A stretch of 64,000 nt of DNA from NCBI GenBank assembly GCA_004172935.1, contig SDZD01000001.1, positions 124,001-188,000 on the forward strand. The letters run 5' to 3'. The DNA is from a bacterium (GTDB lineage: Bacteria > Armatimonadota > Abditibacteriia > Abditibacteriales > Abditibacteriaceae). This document shows, in pieces, positions 50,253 to 58,986 of the stretch. Position numbers and translations under genes: made by a program. Position 1 is the first letter of the stretch, and each line of letters opens with the position of its first letter. Below the pieces are notes generated by a model. The model had not been told where the DNA came from and made no database searches. It saw only the letters and a program-made list of their open reading frames with translations.

Positions 50253-51230
50253 TTAGTCTTCTTTGGTATCGCGATACAATTTGTGGCACGAGCCGCAACT
50301 CGCTTTGGTGGCATCGTAAGCAGCGTTGGCTTCCTCAACCTTGCCCGCTTTAATGGCGTCCTCAAGTTTTTGGCTGGCGTCCACTGCCGCTTTCATTTTG
50401 GCCGCATAATCGGCGCCTCGCTTGGTGGTTGCTTCGCTACGGCCCAATTCGGTGAAGGCTTCGCGCAGCAAAAGCGCTTCGTGGGCGGGGTCGATGTCGG
50501 GATGCGCGGCCACTGGCTTGAAGCCATTGGCTTTGATGGCCGTGATTCCACCAAAACGCTCATCGACATGCACCATCGAAGTAGCCAACGACGACGGTTC
50601 AGAGCTTTCGGGAAAGCTGTTGTCCGCCGCGTCGATTTCGGCCTGTGTCGGCACTTTGAACTCATCCACATCTTTCCAAAGCCCTTTGTAGTTGGCCCCG
50701 GTTCCAGCCTGTTTCAGCGCAGCATCGGCTTTGGCGGTGTCGTAATTTGCCAACGCGATAGCCACCATAGCCGTGGCGGCAGGGCCGCGATGGATTCCGT
50801 GATGGCAATGGATGAACACTGGCCCAGGCAAATCGCGCACGGCACGGATGATTTTGATGGCATCCTCACGCGCAATCCCCGAATATTCGACCGGAATGTG
50901 GACGTAGCGAAGGCCATATTTGTGGGCCACTTCGAGGTCGGGCTTGGCGCCATCCACCGTCACAATAGTCTTGATACCCTTTTCCGCGAGTGCTTTATAC
51001 CCCTCATCCCCATCGGGACACGAACCGGAATATATGTTGTCGCTCCACTTGAGCGCGTTATGCACCGCAGCGATGTCAACGGGAGTTAATGGCCCATCGA
51101 CTTTGGCAGGAGCAGTTGCCGCTAGTGGTGTTGGGGCGTTGGCTTCGGGCGCAGCCGAGGCGAAGGGAACAAGGAGAGCGCCACCCAGCGAGAAAGCCAA
51201 AGCAACACGGACAAGGGATTTGGAGTTCAT
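50253..51230 (-). CDS. Exported dual-specificity-type phosphatase fused to a cytochrome c'-like heme segment
   Basis: 325 residues from ATG 51230, which starts a signal peptide (MNSKSLVRVALAFSLGGALLVPFASA). The first half is a phosphatase of the DSP/PTP-like kind with active-site HCHHGIHR (141-148, Cys142, Arg148) and a supporting Asp region before it (TIVTVDGAKPD). The second half is helical and ends with CGSCH at 312-316, a c-type heme attachment site placed near the C-terminus as in cytochrome c'/c556. Both parts would be periplasmic. A heme-regulated or redox-linked phosphatase is an inference; substrate unknown. Confidence 0.85.
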   Translation of the reverse strand: MNSKSLVRVALAFSLGGALLVPFASAAPEANAPTPLAATAPAKVDGPLTPVDIAAVHNALKWSDNIYSGSCPDGDEGYKALAEKGIKTIVTVDGAKPDLEVAHKYGLRYVHIPVEYSGIAREDAIKIIRAVRDLPGPVFIHCHHGIHRGPAATAMVAIALANYDTAKADAALKQAGTGANYKGLWKDVDEFKVPTQAEIDAADNSFPESSEPSSLATSMVHVDERFGGITAIKANGFKPVAAHPDIDPAHEALLLREAFTELGRSEATTKRGADYAAKMKAAVDASQKLEDAIKAGKVEEANAAYDATKASCGSCHKLYRDTKED

Positions 51231-51340
51231 AAGAACAGGCAGGCCCAGTGTATGCGACGCCAACTGCGTTCTCCGATAAGAAATAGCTTGGAGTTGTTCA
51301 ACAAACCTGTTCTACTGATGGCAATTTATATTGAGCCTCA

Positions 51341-51994
51341 ATGCCCCGCATCAAACTCTCTCGCCGCGAGTGGTTGCTCTTTCTTTTCCCGTTTTCGCTG
51401 TTGTTGCTGACGCACCTCGATAAGTTTCGCGCGCTCGATGCCTCTCGGTTGGGCCTGACACTCAACCCGTTAGCCCGCGCCCGCGAAAACGCGCGTCGCA
51501 GCAGTTGTCAATCGAACTTGAAGCAAATAGGTCTCGGCTTCGCTCAGTACCTTCAGGATTACGACAACAAATTTCCCATCAACACAACTCCGTTGCTGAA
51601 CTGGGTTCACACCACCCAACCTTACATCAAAAGCTGCCCCATTCTGCACTGCCCCAGCGATCGCTCAATTACAAAACCCATGATTCCGTCTTACTGGATG
51701 AATGCTAACCTGAACGACCAGAAAGGGCTTGGCGTATCGCTCAAGCAAGTGGCTCGGCCAGAGCGCAGTTTTTTAGCAGGTGAATGGGACGCAGCAATCG
51801 CCGCATCCCCCTTCACCTTGAACGAGAAAGGCTGGAATGTCAAAGCCAAGTACGCCGAGCGCCATTTATTCGGAGCCAACTATCTCTTCGTCGATGGACA
51901 CGTCAAATGGTTCACCAGCGACGACATCCACAAATACCAGTCCGAAGCCCCCTGCTGCACTCTCCACTCATGGAAATTGAAAGTCATCAAGTAG
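51341..51994 (+). CDS. Pilin-like protein lacking the prepilin signal
   Basis: 217 residues. From about residue 45 it follows the pseudopilins of this window ('[35 protein letters not shown]', 'ANYLFVDGHVKWF'). The N-terminus is MPRIKLSRREWLLFLFPFSLLLLTHLD with an ordinary membrane helix and no FTLIE cleavage site. It would be a membrane-anchored single-pass protein and not a substrate of prepilin peptidase. Start ATG 51341 is the only good one. It lies alone between a divergent phosphatase gene and a convergent exported protein. Confidence 0.85.
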   Translation: MPRIKLSRREWLLFLFPFSLLLLTHLDKFRALDASRLGLTLNPLARARENARRSSCQSNLKQIGLGFAQYLQDYDNKFPINTTPLLNWVHTTQPYIKSCPILHCPSDRSITKPMIPSYWMNANLNDQKGLGVSLKQVARPERSFLAGEWDAAIAASPFTLNEKGWNVKAKYAERHLFGANYLFVDGHVKWFTSDDIHKYQSEAPCCTLHSWKLKVIK

Positions 51995-52018
51995 AGAGGG
52001 GGGAGAACCAGTACAGCC

Positions 52019-52717
52019 TTACGAGCTATAGCGGTCGTCTTCGGTCAGCGTGTGCAACGCGCGCAATTTGGTCGAAACGCGCGAAGTCGTGGTGACCTTC
52101 TTGTTGCTGCCGCCCTTAACTATCGAAGTCCGCTTCACACCCGTCAAAAAGTTGATGCTGATGGATGTCACATCGCCAATGGCGCGGTCGCGAGTCACCG
52201 AATCGAAGCCAATCCAGTAAATGCCCCCCAATTTGGATTCGTAGCGGAAACGATGAGTAGTGGTGGCCACTTCACGCGACCCAGCTTCCATCTTAACGAT
52301 GAGCCCGGCCCGCGTGATAACGACGGTCACCGGCGTTTCGACGGCCCCAAAGAAAGCACCGCCATCGCGCGTCCCCATCAGCAAATTGGCACTAAACCCA
52401 ACACGGTGCCAGCCCTTGCCCTCACGCACCAAAACCACGAGCGCACGACGCCGATCCGAAGGGTCGCCATCGGCCCCTTTGGCGGGCTTGTTCTCAATCA
52501 AAACCAGAGCCGCATCAGAAACCTTGTCGTGGTTTAAATCGCCGCTGACCTGCTTCTCGATTTTCCAGCCACGCGGAGCAAACAAAATGGGCGCATCGGC
52601 GCGCACTGGCACCTGCGAGATATTAAGCGGCTTCGACTCTTGAGCCTGAGCAACACTCCCCAACAAAGCCAACGAGGCTACAGCCAAAACAGATTTTTTC
52701 AGTGTCATGTTAATCAT
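52019..52717 (-). CDS. Exported FG-GAP/VCBS-like hypothetical protein
   Basis: 232 residues. Signal peptide MTLKKSVLAVASLALLGSVAQAQE. A segment 'WKIEKQVSGDLNHDKVSDAALVLIEN' is like the metal-binding loops of FG-GAP/VCBS proteins (D-x-N-x-D-x-x-x-D) and is followed by 'ALVVLVREGKGWHRVGFS'. The rest is beta-rich. Such proteins bind calcium; role unknown. ATG 52717 or 52708 are both possible. It is convergent with the pilin-like gene. Confidence 0.75.
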   Translation of the reverse strand: MINMTLKKSVLAVASLALLGSVAQAQESKPLNISQVPVRADAPILFAPRGWKIEKQVSGDLNHDKVSDAALVLIENKPAKGADGDPSDRRRALVVLVREGKGWHRVGFSANLLMGTRDGGAFFGAVETPVTVVITRAGLIVKMEAGSREVATTTHRFRYESKLGGIYWIGFDSVTRDRAIGDVTSISINFLTGVKRTSIVKGGSNKKVTTTSRVSTKLRALHTLTEDDRYSS

Positions 52718-52866
52718 CGCTTCTCAGAATACAGAGGGCAAGAATATGTTCCCAGCAACAAACAAGTTACGTGATTCCCCTGCTAGAGCGCACCCTACAA
52801 TCGCCCCCATTCTCCCCAACACATTCGAGAGAGCATGTGATAAAAGTAGTGGGCGATTAGGGCCAC

Positions 52867-53721
52867 ATGCATTCTCCCGTTGATACCCCACAATCTCAGG
52901 GCTTCTTTTACGTCGCGGTTGGCGACCGTTGGTTCAACGAGGCGCTTATTTCGGCGCGCAGCGTGAAAAAATGGATGCCCGACATCCCCATCGCCATCTT
53001 CACGGACAGCTCGTTACCGTGTGATGGACTATTCGAGCAAAGACTTCCTCTTACAGAAAGCGGGCTTAATCCCTTCCAGCAAAAACTGGCCTGTTTGGCG
53101 CACGCTCCTTATGGCCGAGCGATATTCCTCGATAGCGACACCTACATCTGTGAGCCGATTACCGAGCTATTCGACCTTCTCGACCACTTCGATATAGCCA
53201 TGACGCACGACCGGGCCTACACCGATTACTTCCCCGAAGACATGGGCGTCCCTGACTGCTTTCGCGAGTTCAATTCGGGAGTAGTGGCATTTCGTCGCAC
53301 TGATGCCGTGCGCGAGGTCTTTCAAAAGTCACTGAACCTCTACGAGCAGTTGCTGGCGCGCGGCGACAAAGTAGCGCACGATCAAGTCCCCTTGCGCATC
53401 GCTCTCTACAAAAGCGACCTTCGCATCGCGCCACTGACTTTCGAATACAACTGCCGATTCGCCACCTTCGGGCATCTCAACGGGCGGGTCAAAATCCTTC
53501 ACGCCCGCCCTCCACGAATACCCTACAACGAGGCGACGTTACAGGAAATCGCCAACCGCCTGAATCGCGTCACCATTCCCAGAGTGTTCGTCGCGGGCAG
53601 TGTGTACGCCTTAGCCAAAGATTCTGGACGCCCATTTCGCTCCCGAAAAATCTGCGACCTGTTCCCTTCACGCACAAGCCATTGGCTGCAACGCGCTAAG
53701 CGCAAAATCTTGAACAGATAA
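52867..53721 (+). CDS. Glycosyltransferase, GT-A fold (GT8-like)
   Basis: 284 residues. It begins 'GFFYVAVGDRWFNEALISARSVKKWMPDIPIAIFTDS' and has the metal-binding DxD at 89-91 in FLDSDTYICEPI, then 'FREFNSGVVAFRR' and 'HDQVPLRIALY'. These are GT-A/GT8-type features; the sugar donor is probably a nucleotide sugar, the acceptor unknown. No other cell-surface polysaccharide genes are nearby. It ends at a terminator shared with the next, convergent gene. Confidence 0.82.
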   Translation: MHSPVDTPQSQGFFYVAVGDRWFNEALISARSVKKWMPDIPIAIFTDSSLPCDGLFEQRLPLTESGLNPFQQKLACLAHAPYGRAIFLDSDTYICEPITELFDLLDHFDIAMTHDRAYTDYFPEDMGVPDCFREFNSGVVAFRRTDAVREVFQKSLNLYEQLLARGDKVAHDQVPLRIALYKSDLRIAPLTFEYNCRFATFGHLNGRVKILHARPPRIPYNEATLQEIANRLNRVTIPRVFVAGSVYALAKDSGRPFRSRKICDLFPSRTSHWLQRAKRKILNR

Positions 53722-53724
53722 ATG

Positions 53725-53757
53725 AAAGGCACCCGAACTCAAAGTCCGAGTGCCTTT
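53725..53757. terminator. Bidirectional intrinsic terminator
   Basis: Arms 53725-53739 and 53743-53757 pair at 13 of 15 positions (AAAGGCAC/GTGCCTTT at the base), with a 3-nt loop and TTTT after it. Confidence 0.75.
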
Positions 53758-53774
53758 TAACGCTTGCGCCGAGA

Positions 53775-55523
53775 TTAGAACAACTTGCGCTCGTAGCGTC
53801 CGACGAGTTGGCCTTTCGCTAACACCTTGGCTTTTGCCATAGCATCGAAGAGGGCGATGCGATTGTATCCCGAAGGCAACTCCAATTTCCGGTCGAGAGC
53901 AAAGACCTGGTAGTGATACATGTGGTCAAGCCCATCGGCGGGTGGTTTGGGGCCGAAGTAAGCCGTCTGTCCCAACAAGTTGCCGCCCTGCATTCCCCCT
54001 GCGACCATCGCGTTTGGCTTGATGCCTTTGGGAAGCGATGTTGCTGTCGGCGAGATGTTGGCAATCAGCCAGTGATTCGCGGGCTTGGGGCTACGGGCAA
54101 TCGGGTCATCCATAATCAGCACCACCGATTTCGTTCCGGCGGGCGCTCCCGTCCAACGCAAATCGGGCGAGATATTGTTGCCATACGCCGTCGAGGACGT
54201 GGGAATGGTGCCACCATTCGAGAAGGTGCTGGACGTGACGCGAATGGTGTTCGGCGCTTTCACCAAGTCGAAGGCGATTTTGCGCGCATCAATCGCGGCG
54301 ACCATCGGACGAGGGGTATTTTTCGCTCCGTAAGCGATACGATAAACGGTGTTGTTGGTATCATCCGACAAAAGCAACGAGCCGTCCGGCAGCTGCGCAA
54401 CGCCCGCTAAGCGCGCGAAGTGCCCCCAGCGAACTTTAGGCGAAGGTTGGTCGAGCAAAAAGCCCGATACGAAAGGTGTAACCGAAACTGGCTTACCCGC
54501 CTTATCGAAGTGGATGCGCGCCAACTGGTAGCCCGATGGAGGATTACGATTCCAGCTTCCACGCAGAGCGATAAAAGCATCGTTACGATATTCGGCGGGG
54601 AATTGATTTCCGGTGTAGAACGTCATCTGAAGTCCCGCCGAATGAGCGGTATGCATCAGAGTTGGGTTAGTCGTCATCTTGCGCCAATCTTCGCGCGTGA
54701 AAGCGGGAGGCGGTGCTGGATGAGAAATTAATTTCCCGTCCTCGTACACAAACGGCCAGCCGTAGCGCTTGCCGTACTTTAGTTCGTTGATTTCCTCTTT
54801 GGATTCGTTGTCACCGAGGGTATCGATACCGTGATCCCATCCCCAGAAGCGCTTGGTAGTCGGATGCCAGCCAAAGCCAATGGTGTTGCGAAGTCCCGAC
54901 GCGAACACACGCCGATTACGCCCGTTACCATCGAATTGCAAAATGGTGGCACTCTCTTCGTTTTGCTCGTTAGCCGCGTTCGTCGTTGAACCCACCGAAA
55001 GGTAGAGGCGCCCATCGGGGCCAAAATTCATGGTGCGGTTGGGGTGCTGACCAGCATCGGGTAAATCGTTGGCGATTTGCGTTGTGGCTCCCAGAGTTCC
55101 ATCCGTCTTAATCGGCGCACGATACAAATCGCGGATCGTGGTCACATACATCTGGTCGCCCTTGATAGCGATGCCGTGCGCCATTTTGCGCGTAAAAATC
55201 ACCTTTTGAACATCGGCACGCCCATCATGATTGGTGTCTTTGAGCAAAGTCACCGTCCCCTCATAGCGCTGCGAAATATAAATGTCGCCGTTCTTCGGGT
55301 TAACTGCGATCATACGCGGATTCTGCAATTCGGCGAACTTGGTGATGGTAAAACCAGCGGGCAACTTCAAGTTGGCGATGCGTTGCGGCGTAGTTTCCTC
55401 AGGTGTCACTTCGACAACGTTGGAAGTCGAATTGCTTTGAACCGTGACAGCAGCACCAGCGATAGCGACAAATAATCCACTCGCCCCAATAACTGCCAAT
55501 GGCGACAAAAGATGAGATTTCAT
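53775..55523 (-). CDS. Exported PQQ-type sugar dehydrogenase fused to a PEBP (YbhB/YbcL) domain
   Basis: 582 residues from ATG 55523 (a GTG three codons upstream is possible). A signal or anchor (VIGASGLFVAIAGAAV) leads to a sorbosone/glucose-dehydrogenase-type six-blade propeller (about 45-400; 'AHGIAIKGDQMY', 'NFGPDGRLYLSVGS', 'GLRNTIGFGWHP', 'LLLSDDTNNTVYRI'). Residues about 427-582 form a PEBP domain: 'FSNGGTIP', 'NISPDLRWTGAP', 'SVVLIMDDPIA', 'NHWLIANI', 'YHYQVFALD'. The dehydrogenase would oxidise a sugar or alcohol in the periplasm; PEBP domains bind ligands or phospho-amine groups. The fusion is clear in frame with no stop between the parts. Confidence 0.9.
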   Translation of the reverse strand: MKSHLLSPLAVIGASGLFVAIAGAAVTVQSNSTSNVVEVTPEETTPQRIANLKLPAGFTITKFAELQNPRMIAVNPKNGDIYISQRYEGTVTLLKDTNHDGRADVQKVIFTRKMAHGIAIKGDQMYVTTIRDLYRAPIKTDGTLGATTQIANDLPDAGQHPNRTMNFGPDGRLYLSVGSTTNAANEQNEESATILQFDGNGRNRRVFASGLRNTIGFGWHPTTKRFWGWDHGIDTLGDNESKEEINELKYGKRYGWPFVYEDGKLISHPAPPPAFTREDWRKMTTNPTLMHTAHSAGLQMTFYTGNQFPAEYRNDAFIALRGSWNRNPPSGYQLARIHFDKAGKPVSVTPFVSGFLLDQPSPKVRWGHFARLAGVAQLPDGSLLLSDDTNNTVYRIAYGAKNTPRPMVAAIDARKIAFDLVKAPNTIRVTSSTFSNGGTIPTSSTAYGNNISPDLRWTGAPAGTKSVVLIMDDPIARSPKPANHWLIANISPTATSLPKGIKPNAMVAGGMQGGNLLGQTAYFGPKPPADGLDHMYHYQVFALDRKLELPSGYNRIALFDAMAKAKVLAKGQLVGRYERKLF

Positions 55524-55653
55524 TCGGGCCACCTAGTAGGGCAATCACGTGCCGTTCAAAGAATTAATGTTCAACTTCGGGTCAGGATTCACCCCACCAA
55601 CTCTGGTGCTATCCCCTAATCACTCGGCAAAATCCCGTCTAACACAGACAATG

Positions 55654-55688
55654 AAAGAGCGACCATTCCAAAAGGAAGGTCGCTCTTT
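55654..55688. terminator. Intrinsic terminator of msrA
   Basis: AAAGAGCGACC (55654-55664) pairs with 55678-55688, extended by TTCC/GGAA inside with one bulged A and an AAAA loop. It follows the msrA stop codon on the reverse strand. Confidence 0.75.
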
Positions 55689-55706
55689 TCGCTTTCATAA
55701 TTCGAC

Positions 55707-56294
55707 TTACTTCTTCAAGCGATCAGCGTACAACTTGCGGAACTTCGAGACTTTGGGCGCCACCACAAACGAGCAGTAGCCTTGACCCGGATTGTTGGCG
55801 AAGTATTCCTGATGGTAATCCTCGGCAGGATAGAAGTTGGTGAACTCCGTCACTTCAGTCACAATGGAGTCGCGGTACAACCTCTGCTCCTCGACTTCAG
55901 CGATGATTTCACGCGCCGTCTGCTCCTGTTCTGGCGAGTGGAAGAAAATCGCGCTGCGATACGACTCGCCCACATCATTACCCTGACGGTTGAGTGTGGT
56001 TGGGTCGTGAACCGTAAAATAAACGCGCAACACATCGGCGAAGGAAATCACTTCGGGATCGAACTTGATTTGCACCGCTTCCGCGTGACCAGTAGTTTCT
56101 GAACAAACCTCGCGATAAGTGGGGTTGGGTTTATGTCCGCCAGAGTAACCAGACACAACATCTTCGACACCTTTCAGCTCATCAAAGACCGCTTCCACAC
56201 ACCAGAAGCATCCGGCAGCGAGAGTTGCGGTTTCTAAATTTGGCATATCAAAAGGACGATTAATAGGCATTAACGTGCCGCCCAAAACACTCAT
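55707..56294 (-). CDS. msrA: Peptide methionine sulfoxide reductase A
   Basis: 195 residues. Catalytic GCFWC (C29, C32), 'YSGGHKPNPTYREVCSETTGHAE' and 'NDVGESYRSAIFFH' (the recycling/structure region) match MsrA, which reduces methionine-S-sulfoxide. The start overlaps the stop of the upstream membrane gene as ATGA, supporting co-translation and this start. Confidence 0.95.
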   Translation of the reverse strand: MSVLGGTLMPINRPFDMPNLETATLAAGCFWCVEAVFDELKGVEDVVSGYSGGHKPNPTYREVCSETTGHAEAVQIKFDPEVISFADVLRVYFTVHDPTTLNRQGNDVGESYRSAIFFHSPEQEQTAREIIAEVEEQRLYRDSIVTEVTEFTNFYPAEDYHQEYFANNPGQGYCSFVVAPKVSKFRKLYADRLKK

Positions 56295-56710
56295 TTCACG
56301 TTCTTGACTGATAGCGGGACGCGCTGCCCATTGTCAACACACTTCTGCAAATTTTGCACAATGATGGGCACCTTAATCGATACCTGTCTCATCGTCCTCT
56401 TTACAGCCACCTCATGCCTCTTGGCGCGGTCGGCTTTTGGCCCTCGTCGCGCTGTGGGATAGAGGAATAGCAGGACAACCAGCAATATGAAAGCTCCCAC
56501 CTGAATTTCAAATGAGCCGCTCCCCTGAGGCAGAATAAAAACCGCAAGTGCAATAACAGCCAAAATACAGCCGAGCGGAACCGCGATATAAGGCGACACC
56601 AAATGGGGCACCAACGCGATATAAACCAGATACACGATAAAAAAGAAGTCGAATAATGGTAGAGCCAATATCGAGGCTGTACCCCAAAACTCTTTTACTT
56701 TCTGTGTCAT
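56291..56710 (-). CDS. Small membrane protein upstream of msrA
   Basis: 139 residues with three hydrophobic segments ('ASILALPLFDFFFIVYLVYIAL', 'IAVPLGCILAVIALAVFIL', 'IQVGAFILLVVLLFLYP') and a basic C-terminal tail (ARRGPKADRAKRHEVAVKR). No family is recognised. Its stop codon overlaps the msrA ATG, so it probably belongs to the same transcript. Confidence 0.75.
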   Translation of the reverse strand: MTQKVKEFWGTASILALPLFDFFFIVYLVYIALVPHLVSPYIAVPLGCILAVIALAVFILPQGSGSFEIQVGAFILLVVLLFLYPTARRGPKADRAKRHEVAVKRTMRQVSIKVPIIVQNLQKCVDNGQRVPLSVKNVK

Positions 56711-56750
56711 AGGCTCCGCTCAAATTACCCGGCCAAAGGCGATTAGAAGT

Positions 56751-57860
56751 CTATGACGTGATTTCTCGAAAATTCAACAGCTTCAGCACCGCATCTACTC
56801 GTGCCTTGAGTTCGCTTTCATCACTCGCCGTCACCGTGACATGCCCCACTTTGCGATTCGGTTTCACGTCTTTGCCGTAGTAGTGCGCGTGGGCACCTTC
56901 GATAACGAGAACATCGGCGAGTTCGGGCAACTCGCCGACGAGATTAACCATAGCTGCACAGGGAGTTGCCATCGCTGTCGAGCCGAGCGGCAATCCCGCG
57001 ACAGCACGGATATGGTTTTCGAATTGGCTGGTCTCGCTGCCCTCGATAGTCCAGTGGCCGGAATTATGAACGCGCGGCGCGATTTCGTTCGCCATCAGTT
57101 CCTCACCGACCTGGAATAGCTCCAGCGCCATTGTGCCCACATATCCCAGCTTCTCCATAATTTTGCGCGCGAAGTTCTCGGCGGCTCGCTGCAATTCGGG
57201 CGTCAGGCGCGGAGCGGGCGCAATCGAAAGCCGCAGAATGCCACCGCGATGGTGATTCTCGACCAATGGGTAAAAGCGCATATCGCCTTCGCGACTGCGA
57301 GTAGCCAGAATCGAAAGTTCGCGGTCAAACGACACGAACGCTTCCAGAATCAGCGGCACACCACCGATTTCCTCCCACGCCTTCGCCACGTCACTCTGCT
57401 CGCGAAGCACAAACTGCCCCTTGCCATCGTAACCAAAGCGCCGTGTCTTCAAAACGCAGGGAAAGCCGCTCTCGTTTGTAGCCGCCTCCAATTCCTGCCG
57501 CTTATCAACGGGCCAAAAGCCGGGGCACGGTACTTCCAGTTCGCGAAAGAACGATTTCTCTCCCACACGGTCGCCCGCCACTTCGAGGGCGAGTGGTGGG
57601 GGAAAAACAGGCACGCGCTGTTCGAGGAAACGCGCCGAAGCCACGGGCACGTTCTCCCATTCATAAGTCACAGCGTCGAGTCCCTTCGAAAACCAGCCCA
57701 ACGCATCAACATCGTTGGGGTCTTCAATCAATAGAGGCGCGACATGCCCTGCGACCGCCTCGCTCGAAGGGTCGAAAGCCTTGAATGTCAAACCGAGCGG
57801 ATAACCGCTCAAAGCCAACATTCGTCCCAGTTGTCCGCCGCCCAAAATTCCAATTGTCAT
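56751..57860 (-). CDS. purK: N5-carboxyaminoimidazole ribonucleotide synthase
   Basis: 369 residues from ATG 57860, right before MTIGILGGGQLGRM, the usual PurK start. It is an ATP-grasp enzyme of purine synthesis that carboxylates AIR with bicarbonate and ATP. 'VTYEWENVP', 'PCVLKTRRFGYDGKGQ', 'EAFVSFDRELSILATR', 'EIAPRVHNSGHWTIE' and 'VGHVTV' are all seen. PurE is not in the window; the msrA unit is downstream. Confidence 0.95.
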   Translation of the reverse strand: MTIGILGGGQLGRMLALSGYPLGLTFKAFDPSSEAVAGHVAPLLIEDPNDVDALGWFSKGLDAVTYEWENVPVASARFLEQRVPVFPPPLALEVAGDRVGEKSFFRELEVPCPGFWPVDKRQELEAATNESGFPCVLKTRRFGYDGKGQFVLREQSDVAKAWEEIGGVPLILEAFVSFDRELSILATRSREGDMRFYPLVENHHRGGILRLSIAPAPRLTPELQRAAENFARKIMEKLGYVGTMALELFQVGEELMANEIAPRVHNSGHWTIEGSETSQFENHIRAVAGLPLGSTAMATPCAAMVNLVGELPELADVLVIEGAHAHYYGKDVKPNRKVGHVTVTASDESELKARVDAVLKLLNFREITS

Positions 57861-57990
57861 AGAGAAAGCCCGACCAGTTTGCGCCATCCGAAAGCGAGTC
57901 TGCCGCCCTCAAGATATTTCACAAACGTACCCAACTCTTTTGTTTTATGCTTAGCGACTGAGAAAGGTGTTTTGTGAACAGGAATCCGTA

Positions 57991-58920
57991 ATGAAACCTT
58001 CTTTTTTGTGCGCTTTAGGCGCCACTTGTTTGATTATCGGGGTAGCACAAGCCGACCTGAAATGGACGGAAAGCATGAAAATCGGCGGAACGACAGCTCA
58101 AATCCCCGCCGGAATGAATTTTTCCATACAGACGACTCGTTACATGAATGCTGAGGCCAGTCGCACCGACACAACCAGCAATTTCGGTCCCATGAAAATG
58201 GTGACACGCCAAATCGACCTGTGTCCCACCAAAAAGACGCTGAACTTCTTCGATGAGGGCAAGCTCTACAGCGAAGAAGATTTGCACATCGCCGCAATGT
58301 TACCCCCAATGGCAGGAATGGGCGGCCCGATGGGTGGAATGCCCGGCATGGGCGGCGCTCCTCAAGGAAACAAACCCAAAAAGACCGGTACTCAAACAGT
58401 TTCATTCAACCTGCGCGACCTGGGGACAGAGAAAATTCTCGACATCGACACCCACCACTACGCGCTCGACACCTCCATCACATCAACGGGTTGCGCAGGC
58501 AATAGCACCAATAAAACCAGCATCGAAGCATGGCAAGCCGACATTCCCATCCCCGCTCCCTGTCTGGCGACGACTTTTGAAGACACCATCAAAAGCTCGA
58601 CCCGCACCCCGAACGATTGCGACGTCAAAATGGTAATCGAAGGCGACATGACTCCCGTCACCAAAGTCTTCAACAACTTCATGATGCGCATGAAACTTGG
58701 TATGGGCGGCATGACCGTGACCCGCGAAGTCACCATGCTTTCGCGCGCCCCGGTCGGGGATGAGATTTTTGCAGTGCCCACTGACTATCGTAAAGTCACC
58801 GACGCCGAACTCGAAAAGGCTCGTCAGGCCGCCATGATGAAATCGATGATGGGTGGTATGGGCGGAATGACGGGTGGCGGCGATGATGGTACGCCAGATG
58901 CCCCCGACACGGACAACTAA
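57991..58920 (+). CDS. Secreted Met/Gly-rich protein, tandem paralogue 1
   Basis: 309 residues from ATG 57991 with AGGA 7 nt upstream. Signal peptide MKPSFLCALGATCLIIGVAQA. The mature protein starts 'DLKWTESMKIGG' and has 'YMNAEASRTDTTSNFGPM' and 'QIDLCPTKKTLNFFDEGKLYS', like DUF4412-type/LolA-like secreted beta domains, then a Met/Gly run (MAGMGGPMGGMPGMGG) and a C-terminal run MMKSMMGGMGG. Several Cys and Met residues could bind a metal; unproven. The next gene is a close paralogue. An ABC transporter pair follows. Confidence 0.78.
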   Translation: MKPSFLCALGATCLIIGVAQADLKWTESMKIGGTTAQIPAGMNFSIQTTRYMNAEASRTDTTSNFGPMKMVTRQIDLCPTKKTLNFFDEGKLYSEEDLHIAAMLPPMAGMGGPMGGMPGMGGAPQGNKPKKTGTQTVSFNLRDLGTEKILDIDTHHYALDTSITSTGCAGNSTNKTSIEAWQADIPIPAPCLATTFEDTIKSSTRTPNDCDVKMVIEGDMTPVTKVFNNFMMRMKLGMGGMTVTREVTMLSRAPVGDEIFAVPTDYRKVTDAELEKARQAAMMKSMMGGMGGMTGGGDDGTPDAPDTDN

Positions 58921-58986
58921 ATTCTTCCGTTGTCCTATGCTCAATTGCGGACAGCGATATTGTACGGCTAGTCACAAAAAACAACG

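Noticed and set aside
50202-51089. Forward open frame of about 295 codons
   Set aside because: Antisense to the phosphatase-heme gene, which has two clear motifs.
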